Shown here piece by piece: positions 1 to 8,272 of a stretch of DNA of 64,000 bases; position 1 is the stretch's first letter; the number at the start of each line of letters is the position of its first letter. Origin of the DNA: Botrimarina hoheduenensis (lineage in GTDB: Bacteria; Planctomycetota; Planctomycetia; Pirellulales; Lacipirellulaceae). A program made the translations under genes and the position numbers. The notes under the pieces were generated by a model, which saw only the letters and a program-made list of their open reading frames with translations, was not told where the DNA came from and made no database searches. The stretch spans positions 46,111-110,110 of the forward strand of contig NZ_SJPH01000011.1 of the NCBI RefSeq assembly GCF_007859815.1. The letters are read 5' to 3'.

Positions 1-1
1 T

Positions 2-649
2 TACAACGGCGCTGGCGAAGCGGGCGCCGAGCTGGGGCGTGACGCGTCCGGCGCACCGCTCGCGGCCTTCAACGGTCGGATGCGAGGCTACAAGGGGAGC
101 GTCGAAGAGGGGGGCGTCCGCGTGCCGTTCTTCTGGCGCGGGCCGGGCGCCTCGCGCGACGGCCGGACGATCGACGCGGTCACCGCTCACCTCGACCTCG
201 CGCCGACGCTCGCCCAAGTCGCGGGCGTTGAGTTCCCGGGCGATCAGGTCGAGGGGCACAGCCTGCTGCCGCTGATCGAAGAGCCCGACGCTCCCTGGCC
301 GGATCGCTACTTGTTCAACCACGTCGGTCGATGGCCGTTGGGCGACGAGCCGAACGATCACCGCGACAAGGGCTATGCGATCCGCGGCCCGCGGTTCCGC
401 CTGGTCGGCGCCGATCGCCTGTACGACATGCAAGCCGACCCCGATCAGAAACGCAACGTGATCGACCAGCATCCAGAGGCGGTCGCCTCGATGACCGCCG
501 CCTACAGGCAATGGTGGGACGCCACCCGACCGCTGATGGTCAACGAGAAGAAGCCGCTCGCCCCAAAGCGGCCCTTCCACGAAGCCTACCGGCAGCAAGT
601 CCGCGACGGCGGCATCCCCCCCTGGCGGGCGATTCGCTCGAACGACTAG
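2..649 (+). CDS. Sulfatase, C-terminal part (5' end outside window)
   Basis: The reading frame is open from base 2, so the start lies upstream of the window; about 215 residues are visible. The segment RMRGYKGSVEEGGVRVPFFW matches the part of family S1 formylglycine sulfatases (alkaline phosphatase fold) where a loop with G-x-K-x-x-x-x-E-G-G-x-R-V-P precedes the C-terminal subdomain. It is followed by HLDLAPTLAQVAG, another hallmark of this family. The catalytic CxPSR segment is upstream and cannot be checked. The family hydrolyses sulfate esters, in marine planctomycetes usually on algal polysaccharides, and the neighbouring agarolytic genes fit that. The protein ends normally. The exact substrate cannot be told. 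Confidence 0.85.
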   Translation, partial: YNGAGEAGAELGRDASGAPLAAFNGRMRGYKGSVEEGGVRVPFFWRGPGASRDGRTIDAVTAHLDLAPTLAQVAGVEFPGDQVEGHSLLPLIEEPDAPWPDRYLFNHVGRWPLGDEPNDHRDKGYAIRGPRFRLVGADRLYDMQADPDQKRNVIDQHPEAVASMTAAYRQWWDATRPLMVNEKKPLAPKRPFHEAYRQQVRDGGIPPWRAIRSND

Positions 650-693
650 CACGCCTTTTTTGAGGTCACTCTCCTGTCGCTGCAGAGAAGATG

Positions 694-909
694 CACCATA
701 GAGTCACGGAGAGCGCGGAGGAAAGAAAAGAGAATAAGAGTGCCCGTAAATGACACGAATCAACGCGAATGCAAGAGCTGTCATTCGCCCGTATGCCATC
801 TACCGAGCCCAACTCTGCTTCGCTTACCCCTTGTCCAACAGAACCTCAACAAGCGGGTCTGGCTTTGATACTCGCCAGCCTGCTCCGTGCCCTCCGTGAC
901 TCCGTGGTG
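694..909. repeat. Inverted repeat pair, CACGGAG-type intergenic repeat
   Basis: The arm at 694-720 and the arm at 883-909 are reverse complements with about 4 mismatches in 27 bases; both contain GAGTCACGGAG or its complement. The roughly 160-base interior has no coding signature. Such CACGGAG-rich intergenic repeats look like non-coding mobile or hairpin elements, but the class is not identified here. Confidence 0.5.
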
Positions 910-1027
910 AGTCTTGGCGGCGTCGAGAAACTCAACCGTTAGCGAAAGCTACTTACCATGGGGTGTACAAGGGCGAAATCGCGTCACGAACGGCGAATCC
1001 AGGTAGCTGGCGACATCAACTTGGTAG

Positions 1028-1039
1028 ATTGTTGGCAAT
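1028..1039. promoter_or_regulatory. Weak operator-like palindrome ATTGTTGGCAAT
   Basis: It matches the pattern ATTGTnnACAAT seen upstream of other genes here at 9 of 10 fixed positions. It lies 180 bases before the start at 1219. A single imperfect match can arise by chance, so this is a candidate only. Confidence 0.3.
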
Positions 1040-1218
1040 CGAATCGCGACGTTCGTTCAGCTGGCTCATTAATCCCTCTTTTCTAGTTCAAGCTGCTACC
1101 GACACGCTGAGCACCGGGTGCTCAGCGTTGTTCGAATCGTTGTCTCGCGTGCGGGCCCAGGCGAAAGCCACCACCCCGGTACCGATTCATCGCGGCGGCC
1201 CAACGGAACCACCCGATC

Positions 1219-4200
1219 ATGCAACGGCGAAAACCGCTCCGTGAGCGCGTCGCGACGCGCCTGGGACATGAACCGCTCGAGAGACGCGAGCTCCTGAACG
1301 CCGACCCGGTGCTGGGGCCCATCGGCAGCGAGGAAGCGTCGGGGGCTCAAGCCGTTGAGGTCGCTGCGCCGGCTGGCGAAGGGGGCGCGACCACCGCTAT
1401 CGCCCCCGCGGGCGCGATCGCTTCGGCGACCACGGGCGAGCTGAAGCTCTGGCACAAGGTGACGCTCGACTTCGAAGGACCGCAGACCAGCGAGTCGGCG
1501 ACGCCCAACCCGTTCACCGACTACCGGCTCGACGTCACGTTCTCGCACGCCGGATCGGGCAAGACGTACCGCGTGCCCGGCTACTACGCCGCCGACGGCG
1601 ACGCGGCGAACACGAGCGCGACTTCCGGCGCCGTGTGGCGTGTCCACTTCGCTCCGGACGAGATCGGCGCCTGGGACTACAGCGTGTCGTTCCGCACGGG
1701 CGGCAACGTCGCCGTGAGCGAGTCGCCCTTGGCGGGCGCGTCGGCCGGTTTCTTCGACGGCGACACGGGCACGCTCGTCATCGAAGACACCGACAAGACC
1801 GGCCGCGACCTGCGCGGCAAGGGGCGGCTGGAGTACGTCGGAGAGCGTTACCTGCGCTTCGCCGGCACGGGCGATTACTTCCTAAAGCAGGGCGCCGACT
1901 CCCCCGAGAACCTGCTGGCGTACGACGAATTCGACGGGCCGTTCGCCAACGACGGCCAGGGCGACAACTTCGTGAAGAGCTGGCAACCGCACGTCGGGGA
2001 CTGGCGACCGGGCGATCCGACTTGGGGCGACGACCGCGGCAAGGGGCTGATCGGCGCGGTCAACTACCTCGCAAGCGAGGGCCTCAACGCCTTCTCGTTC
2101 CTGCCAATGAACATCGCGGGCGACGACAAGAACGTCTTCCCGTACACGACCTACACCGAGCGGCTCCGCATGGACGTGTCGCGGCTCGCCCAGTGGGAAG
2201 TGGTCTTCGAGCACGCTGACCACGAGGGCATGTTCCTGCACTTCAAGACGCAGGAAACGGAGAACGACCAACTGCTCGACGGCGGCGCCCTCGGCACACA
2301 GCGGAAGCTCTACTACCGTGAGCTGATCGCTCGTTTCGGGCACCACCTCGCGTTGAACTGGAACCTCGGCGAGGAGAACACCAACACGACGCAGCAGCAG
2401 AAAGACTTCGCGCAGTTCTTCCGGGACAACGACCCGTACAACCACCACGTGGTGATCCACACGTTCCCGGGCCAACAAGACGCCGTCTACGACCCGCTGC
2501 TCGGCGCCGCGAGCGAGCTGACCGGCGCCTCGCTGCAGACGACCTTCACCGACTTCCGACGCGTCCACTCCGACACGGCCCGTTGGGTCCGCGACTCGGC
2601 GGCGGCCGGCAAACCGTGGGCGGTCGCGGTCGACGAGCCCGGCGACGCCCAAAACGCGTTGCGGCCCGACAGCAACGCCGGCAACTCGCACATCGACGGG
2701 CGCAAGAACGCGTTGTGGGGCACGCTGATGGCGGGCGGCTGGGGCAACGAGTACTACTTCGGCTACGGCTTCAACGACTCCGACCTGACGCTCCAAGACT
2801 TCCGCAGCCGCGACGCATGGTGGGACTACGCCCGCTACGCTTTGGAGTTCTTCGACCGGAACGAGGTGCCGTTCTGGAACATGGAGAACGACAATGCGAT
2901 CAGCAGCGCGGCGAACGACTACGGCTTCTACGACGCGGGCGGCACGTACGTCGTCTATCTGAAGGACGGCGGCACGACGAACCTCGACCTGCGCGGCGAG
3001 ACCGGGCTGTACGACGTCCGCTGGTACGACCCGCGGAACGGGGGCGGCCTGCAAACGGGCAGCACGCTGCGCGTGACCGGCCTCGACTGGCGATCGCTCG
3101 GCACGCCGCCGAGCGATGTGAACCAGGACTGGGTGATCCTCGTCCGCCCCTTCGATCCGGACGCCCCCAACACGCCGCCGGGCGTTTCGATCACGGACGC
3201 GACGCCGGTCGCCACGTCGGACGGCGTCTTCCAAGAAGAGAACGGCCTAGTCCTCTTCGAGCTCGAGTCGCAGCCGGCGGCGGGCGGCTGGGAGCTGCAG
3301 TCCTCCGTGCCCGGTTTCACGGGGTCGGGGTATTACCGCTGGGAAGGACCCAACCTGTTCGGCAACCCCGGCGCGCAAGGCGTGACGCAGTACCGCTTCA
3401 ACGTGACCAACCCGGGCACGTACCAGATGCGTTTCCACAACCACCGCAACGGCGGGATCCCGTTCGACCAAGAGAACGACGTCTGGACGCGGATGGACAA
3501 CGGCCAATGGGTCAAGGTCTTCTCCGGCACCCAAGGCCAGTGGAACTGGGCGAGCAACTTCGACTTCGGCGAAGGCAACCGCCCCAGCGCGAGCTACAAC
3601 CTCGCCGCTGGGGAACACACCTTCACGATCTCGGGGCGTTCGACCGGCTTCCGAATCGATCGGGTCGCCCTCTACAACACGTCGTTAACCGGCTCCGGGG
3701 TCGCGCTGAACCTGAACACGCCGACGTCTTCGACCGGCGTCGCGACCGGCGACCTGACGTTCGACTTGTCGGCGATCGTCGAGGATGACGGCAAGCAATC
3801 GCCCACGCCAACCCTGAGCTGGACGCTCGATGCCGGCCCGGGGACGGCGCTGTTCAGCGACCCCGACAGCCAGTCGACGCAAGTCACGTTCTCGACGCCC
3901 GGCGTCTACCGCGTGCGTCTGACCGCCGACGACAGGGAGTTCGAGACCAGCGATGTCCGCGTGATCGTCGCGCCGCCGATCGAGGTCATCCCCAGCGAGG
4001 CGAGCGTCGGCCCGCTCGACGACGCCACCGTCGAAGGCGTGAACGGGCAGAACAACAACGTCATCAAGGCGCAGCTCAGTGGGCCGGCGCGGACCGGCTA
4101 CTTCAAGTTCGACGCCTCGGGCCTGAACGCGGCCGGCGCGACCGACGTGCGGCTGCGCCTGGTCGTGGCGCAAGACGCCGGCTCCGGCAAGCTCGACCTC

Positions 4201-4989
4201 TACACGGGGACAAGCAACAGCTGGACCGAGGAAACGATCAACGCGGCCAACGCGCCCGCCACGGGCGTCCTCGTCGATTCGGTCGACGGCACGCACCCGG
4301 TCGGCAAGGTCGTGGAGTTCGACGTCAGCTCGGTCGTGACCGGCGATGGCCCGTACACGTTCGTGCTCAAGCAAGCGAACGGCAACGACGTCTGGTTCAG
4401 CTCGAAGGAGGGGGGCTCGCCGCCGCTGCTCGTCGCGAGCCGGGCCGATATCTCGGTCGTGGGCGACTACGACCGGGACGGCGCGGTCGATGCCGACGAC
4501 GGTGCCTTCTGGCGGATCAGCTACGGCGCGACCGCCGGCGATGGTCTCCTCGCCGACGGCAACGGCGACGGGGTCGTTAACGCCGCCGACTACACACTGT
4601 GGCGTGACGCGTTCGATCAGAACGCCGCAAGCGTCTCGTCGCCCGTCGTGGAGGCTGCCGCCCCGATCGTCACCCGCGCGGCAGCGTCCGGCTCGGCTTC
4701 AGCCGCCACCGCGGCGGCGGTCGCCAGCGAAACGGTTGAGCGACCGCGGTACGCGATCCCCGCACGGGCCCGCTTCGCTCCGGCAGCGACGACGACCAAC
4801 GGACCGATCGAGCTTGCCGAAGCCAATCACGCGATTGACTCGGCTCACCTGCTGCTGCTCGACGACAACGAGGCGCTCAGCGCCGTCGAACCGGCGCCCG
4901 ACACCGCGCCGATGGACGAATGCGGCGAGCCGAGCGAAGCGTCGGTCTCGTTAGGCGAAGCGTTCGCCTCGCTCGGCAGCGAATCCTGA
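1219..4989 (+). CDS. Multidomain secreted glycoside hydrolase-like protein with DUF5060, CBM-like and dockerin domains
   Basis: The protein has 1256 residues. The N-terminus carries EPLERRELL, resembling the LEPRxLL motif that opens many large exported planctomycete proteins. Residues about 75-160 look like a DUF5060 beta-sandwich. A TIM-barrel-like glycosidase region follows, with candidate catalytic acids in NLGEEN (E385/E386) and VDEPG (E473), then a segment resembling PF12904. Residues about 670-810 look like a carbohydrate-binding jelly roll, followed by a PKD/REJ-like Ig domain, a CBM96-like domain (about 930-1075) and a dockerin-like pair of EF-hand loops (GDYDRDGAVDADDGAF, DGNGDGVVNAADYTLW). 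The tail is Ala/Ser rich. Its last 145 bases overlap the convergent GH2-like gene. The substrate is unknown; the context suggests a red-algal galactan. Confidence 0.8.
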   Translation: MQRRKPLRERVATRLGHEPLERRELLNADPVLGPIGSEEASGAQAVEVAAPAGEGGATTAIAPAGAIASATTGELKLWHKVTLDFEGPQTSESATPNPFTDYRLDVTFSHAGSGKTYRVPGYYAADGDAANTSATSGAVWRVHFAPDEIGAWDYSVSFRTGGNVAVSESPLAGASAGFFDGDTGTLVIEDTDKTGRDLRGKGRLEYVGERYLRFAGTGDYFLKQGADSPENLLAYDEFDGPFANDGQGDNFVKSWQPHVGDWRPGDPTWGDDRGKGLIGAVNYLASEGLNAFSFLPMNIAGDDKNVFPYTTYTERLRMDVSRLAQWEVVFEHADHEGMFLHFKTQETENDQLLDGGALGTQRKLYYRELIARFGHHLALNWNLGEENTNTTQQQKDFAQFFRDNDPYNHHVVIHTFPGQQDAVYDPLLGAASELTGASLQTTFTDFRRVHSDTARWVRDSAAAGKPWAVAVDEPGDAQNALRPDSNAGNSHIDGRKNALWGTLMAGGWGNEYYFGYGFNDSDLTLQDFRSRDAWWDYARYALEFFDRNEVPFWNMENDNAISSAANDYGFYDAGGTYVVYLKDGGTTNLDLRGETGLYDVRWYDPRNGGGLQTGSTLRVTGLDWRSLGTPPSDVNQDWVILVRPFDPDAPNTPPGVSITDATPVATSDGVFQEENGLVLFELESQPAAGGWELQSSVPGFTGSGYYRWEGPNLFGNPGAQGVTQYRFNVTNPGTYQMRFHNHRNGGIPFDQENDVWTRMDNGQWVKVFSGTQGQWNWASNFDFGEGNRPSASYNLAAGEHTFTISGRSTGFRIDRVALYNTSLTGSGVALNLNTPTSSTGVATGDLTFDLSAIVEDDGKQSPTPTLSWTLDAGPGTALFSDPDSQSTQVTFSTPGVYRVRLTADDREFETSDVRVIVAPPIEVIPSEASVGPLDDATVEGVNGQNNNVIKAQLSGPARTGYFKFDASGLNAAGATDVRLRLVVAQDAGSGKLDLYTGTSNSWTEETINAANAPATGVLVDSVDGTHPVGKVVEFDVSSVVTGDGPYTFVLKQANGNDVWFSSKEGGSPPLLVASRADISVVGDYDRDGAVDADDGAFWRISYGATAGDGLLADGNGDGVVNAADYTLWRDAFDQNAASVSSPVVEAAAPIVTRAAASGSASAATAAAVASETVERPRYAIPARARFAPAATTTNGPIELAEANHAIDSAHLLLLDDNEALSAVEPAPDTAPMDECGEPSEASVSLGEAFASLGSES

Positions 4990-7928
4990 GACGCCGCGGC
5001 GGCCTTCGCGGGCCGGTAGGCCTCGGGCTCACCGGTCAGCTCGATGCCGTTGAGCGTGACCGCGCCCGCTCCCCCCTCCGCGACGATCCGGACCGTGACG
5101 GCGGACCCGCCGGCGACACGCAGTGTGTGCGTTGCGGGTCGACCCGCGGCGTGGTTCGATCCGCCGTCGCCGGCGCTGCCGCCCCCAGCGGCGGAGACCT
5201 GTATCTCTCGACCGAAGGTCGGCAGATAGCGGTGTGACGAGACGCGGCCCTTGCCATCGGCGTCGGTGACGCGGACTCGTAGCGGCGGCGTCTCTTCGCG
5301 GGTGTCGGCGACACGGTGGTGCCAGGTCTTGAGCGTGTACCGGCCGTCGGCCAACCCTGAGAGGGTGAGGTCGAGGCCGCCGGCCGATTCGACCCCGTCC
5401 TCGATCAGGAAGCTCTTATCGCCGGGGACCCCCCATGTGGTCGTCCATTCGGCCGGGCCGACGCCTCGGACGGAGACCGTGACCGGGTCGGCGACCCCGC
5501 GACGAAGGACGAGTTCGCCCGGGCCTCCCTCGGCGGACCAAGCGGTCCAGCCTTCTTCGACGTGCTGCCCAATCCCACCGAGGTCGATACGAAAGCGAGA
5601 ACGCCGCCTCGGCAACTCGACGAGCAGCCGCTCGCCCGACCGCGCGACCAGGTCGATCGAGGCGACGGCCGGCCTGTAACCGGGCGCCTCGGCGGTCAGC
5701 TCGAGCCGCCCCGCGATGTCGCCGACGCGGATCAGCGCGGGGGCGACTCCTCGCTGCCAGACGACCTGGTTGGCGCCGCTCCGCCCGTCGCCAACGACCT
5801 CGCCGGGGCCTTCGACCCGGAACCGCACGGGCGGCGTCGGCTCGCGGACGGTCGTTCCCTTGGCGTCGCACAGGCGGGCGTAGGCGAGCAAGACGCTCGT
5901 ACCGTCGGCGACGCCGGCGAAGCCGTCCGTATCGATCGCTAACTCGAGGTGATCCGGAGGCCCGGGCTGCCGGAACGTGTGCCACGCGACGGGCACGCCG
6001 TCGCGATAGCCGATCGCGGTGATCGGCCCTTCCGTTGGCTCGAGATCGAAAACGAAGGGAGGCGATGCCAGGTGGCGCGTCGAGTCGTCGCGTTCCGCGG
6101 GCCGGGGCTCGGTGACGCCGCCGGCGTGCTGGATCGCAACCGCTTCGCAGTTGCTGAAGACCGTGAGGCTCCCCTGGCGCTGTGCGCGATCATCGGGGAC
6201 CCAGACCATCGGCTCGTCGGTAAGTTCCGATCGGTACCAGTGAAAGGCGGGCTTGGGGAGGCGGAACGGGTCCCACAGGCTCGCCTTCCAGACCGAGAGA
6301 TTGGGGCGTTCCTCGCCGCGTTTCTTGAACGAGAAGCCGTCGTGGGCGGACCAGAGCGTCAGCCCGATCCGCTGGGGATCGCCGCGGTAGAGCGACACGA
6401 TCCGCTGATGTGCCGTGGCGTCGAGCGAGCCGCTGTGCTCCATCCCGAACATCAGCGCACCCTCTGGCGGCGTCGCGCCGCGGTAATCCATCACCGAGTA
6501 AAGGTCTGTTACGCCGCGGTGCCTTGGCCCGGTCCAGAGCGTGCCGTTGTTCATGGTAAGGCGGGTCGGGTCTTCCTCCTTCGCCGCGTAGTGCAGGCGG
6601 CGGACCGGGCCGCGATGATTGACGCCACCCGCCCAGCCGAAGACGCACGGGTGGTTCCGGTGGTTGCGGATCATGACGCGTTGCGCCCGCTCCAAGCGGT
6701 CCCACCAGAGCGGCGGGCCGAAGTCGATCCAGGGCGGCGGTTCTTCGCAAACGAGTATCCCGAGCTCGTCGCAGGCGGCGAGGAACGCGTTGTCGTGCGG
6801 GTAGTGCGCGAGGCGGACGACGTTCAGCCCGGCGCGCTTGAAGCGGATCGCGTCGCCACGGTGCAGGTTGTTCGGGACCGCGTCGCCGAGGTACGGGTAC
6901 TGCTGGTGCCGGTTCGCCCCGATCAGTTCGATCGGCTCGCCGTTGAGCAGAAAGCCGGCCTCGGGCCGCAGGTCGAACCAACGTAGCCCGAGCGGATTGA
7001 CGACGTGGTCGATCAACGCGTCCCCCTCCTCGACGAGGGTGTGCACTCGGTAGAGATAGGGGTCGTCGCACGACCAGAGCCGAACGTCCTCGTCGAAGCC
7101 GCCGGTCTGGACGACCGTGGCGTCGGCTCCGGCCGGGACCGTGAACTCAGTCGACAGCCGCTCGACGACTTCGCCCTCGGCGTCGGCGATGAGCGTCACG
7201 ACGCGGCCCGAGCGCGGCCCGGCGCCGGCGTTGCGGATGGCGGTCTCGACCGTGAAGGTCGCGTTCTCACGCGACACCGAAGGCGTCGTGATCCGGACGC
7301 CCGCTTCGCGGGCTTCCCAAGGGAACGTCACGTGCAACGCGTCGGTCACGACCAGGCGCACGTCGCGATAGAGGCCGCCGAACAAGACGTAGTCGCGCGT
7401 GTGGCCGTCGGGCGGGATGGTCTCGTCGGGGCGGTTGTCGAGCCGGAGGGCGAGCACGTCGCGGCCGTCGCCCCGGACGAAGTCGGTCATGTCGAAGTGA
7501 AACGGCGTGTAGCCACCGACCGCGTGCCGGCCGACGTGACGACCGTTGACCCACAGGTCGGTGACCTGATGGGCGCCCTCGAACTCGAGGAACACACGCC
7601 GTTCCGCCTTAGCGAACGCCGGCAGGACGCGGCGGTACCAGCTGATGTCGCGATGAAACGTCGGCTGCGACGGGTCGTCACGCGAGTCGTCGAGGTTCAA
7701 CGAAGTCAGCCGATACGCGTGCGGAACGACGACGGTCTCCCACCCGTCGGCGTCGTAGTCCGCGGCGGTCGGGTCGCCGGCGGCGGGGCCGGCGTGGCAA
7801 CGCCAGCCCCGATTGAGGTCGATCACCTCGCGGCGTGACTCGGCGGACGAGCCCACCGCGACGGCCTCGCAGGCGATCCCTCCCAAGGCGGTGAAGGCAA
7901 GCAGCAGCAGAACGGGCGATCGACTCAT
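4845..7928 (-). CDS. Secreted GH2-family beta-galactosidase-like protein with altered acid/base motif
   Basis: The product has 1027 residues from the ATG at 7928, chosen because MSRSPVLLLLAFTALGG is a clean signal peptide. The order is that of GH2: sugar-binding jelly roll (DLWVNGRHVGRHAVGGYTPF), Ig-like domain, TIM barrel (VRLAHYPHDNAFLAACDELG) and extra beta-sandwich domains. A nucleophile-like Glu sits in LMFGMEHSG at about residue 497. The acid/base site, normally W-S-x-G-N-E, reads NHPCVFGWAGGVNHRG at about residue 436, so the usual Asn-Glu is missing. GH2 enzymes remove terminal sugars such as beta-galactose; this copy may use another residue or have another activity. Its Ser-rich C-terminus overlaps the convergent gene ending at 4989. 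Confidence 0.8.
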   Translation of the reverse strand: MSRSPVLLLLAFTALGGIACEAVAVGSSAESRREVIDLNRGWRCHAGPAAGDPTAADYDADGWETVVVPHAYRLTSLNLDDSRDDPSQPTFHRDISWYRRVLPAFAKAERRVFLEFEGAHQVTDLWVNGRHVGRHAVGGYTPFHFDMTDFVRGDGRDVLALRLDNRPDETIPPDGHTRDYVLFGGLYRDVRLVVTDALHVTFPWEAREAGVRITTPSVSRENATFTVETAIRNAGAGPRSGRVVTLIADAEGEVVERLSTEFTVPAGADATVVQTGGFDEDVRLWSCDDPYLYRVHTLVEEGDALIDHVVNPLGLRWFDLRPEAGFLLNGEPIELIGANRHQQYPYLGDAVPNNLHRGDAIRFKRAGLNVVRLAHYPHDNAFLAACDELGILVCEEPPPWIDFGPPLWWDRLERAQRVMIRNHRNHPCVFGWAGGVNHRGPVRRLHYAAKEEDPTRLTMNNGTLWTGPRHRGVTDLYSVMDYRGATPPEGALMFGMEHSGSLDATAHQRIVSLYRGDPQRIGLTLWSAHDGFSFKKRGEERPNLSVWKASLWDPFRLPKPAFHWYRSELTDEPMVWVPDDRAQRQGSLTVFSNCEAVAIQHAGGVTEPRPAERDDSTRHLASPPFVFDLEPTEGPITAIGYRDGVPVAWHTFRQPGPPDHLELAIDTDGFAGVADGTSVLLAYARLCDAKGTTVREPTPPVRFRVEGPGEVVGDGRSGANQVVWQRGVAPALIRVGDIAGRLELTAEAPGYRPAVASIDLVARSGERLLVELPRRRSRFRIDLGGIGQHVEEGWTAWSAEGGPGELVLRRGVADPVTVSVRGVGPAEWTTTWGVPGDKSFLIEDGVESAGGLDLTLSGLADGRYTLKTWHHRVADTREETPPLRVRVTDADGKGRVSSHRYLPTFGREIQVSAAGGGSAGDGGSNHAAGRPATHTLRVAGGSAVTVRIVAEGGAGAVTLNGIELTGEPEAYRPAKAAAASQDSLPSEANASPNETDASLGSPHSSIGAVSGAGSTALSASLSSSSSR

Positions 7929-8272
7929 GGCAATCCAGAAGGAAAATGAAACGACTGCGCAAAGACCGCCGCTGGGCGCCCCGGATGGCCTCCATGCGGA
8001 CAATGTCGCCGATCGGGAGTCGAAGCCAGTGAGACAGCACAGAATCTCACGAGAACCGGCGATTTACACTTGCTGGACGAATCCGAGGCAGACCACCGCT
8101 GTCTCGACATTAATTCAATAAAGCTAGGCCCACGCAACAATCACGCGGCGGCGGCCGTCTCCCGGGGGAAGTCAATACGCTTTCTGCCACGTGCGTTGAG
8201 CCGCATGAGCGTAGCGCTCTCGCGAACCCGGCTCGCCGCGGCTCATCAACCGGTTCCACCCCAAGCGATTCG
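7929..8272. other. Divergent intergenic region, no gene seen
   Basis: These 344 bases separate the divergent GH2-like and GH86 genes and should hold both promoters. I see no convincing small gene, terminator or copy of the ATTGTnnACAAT palindrome. Confidence 0.5.

Larger units (their letters stand above)
650..1218. other. Intergenic stretch without a convincing gene
   Basis: No convincing reading frame is visible: a 93-codon frame at 963-1244 lacks a ribosome binding site and family features. The stretch holds a degenerate inverted repeat (694-720 with 883-909) and one operator-like palindrome (1028-1039), both listed separately. Confidence 0.6.

Noticed and set aside
963..1244. Small open frame in the left intergenic region
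   Set aside because: No ribosome binding site, no recognisable domain, and it overlaps the start of the 1219 gene.
1882..3234. 450-codon minus-strand open frame
   Set aside because: It is antisense to the DUF5060 protein, Arg/Val/Glu-biased as expected of a shadow frame in high-GC DNA, and shows no family motif.
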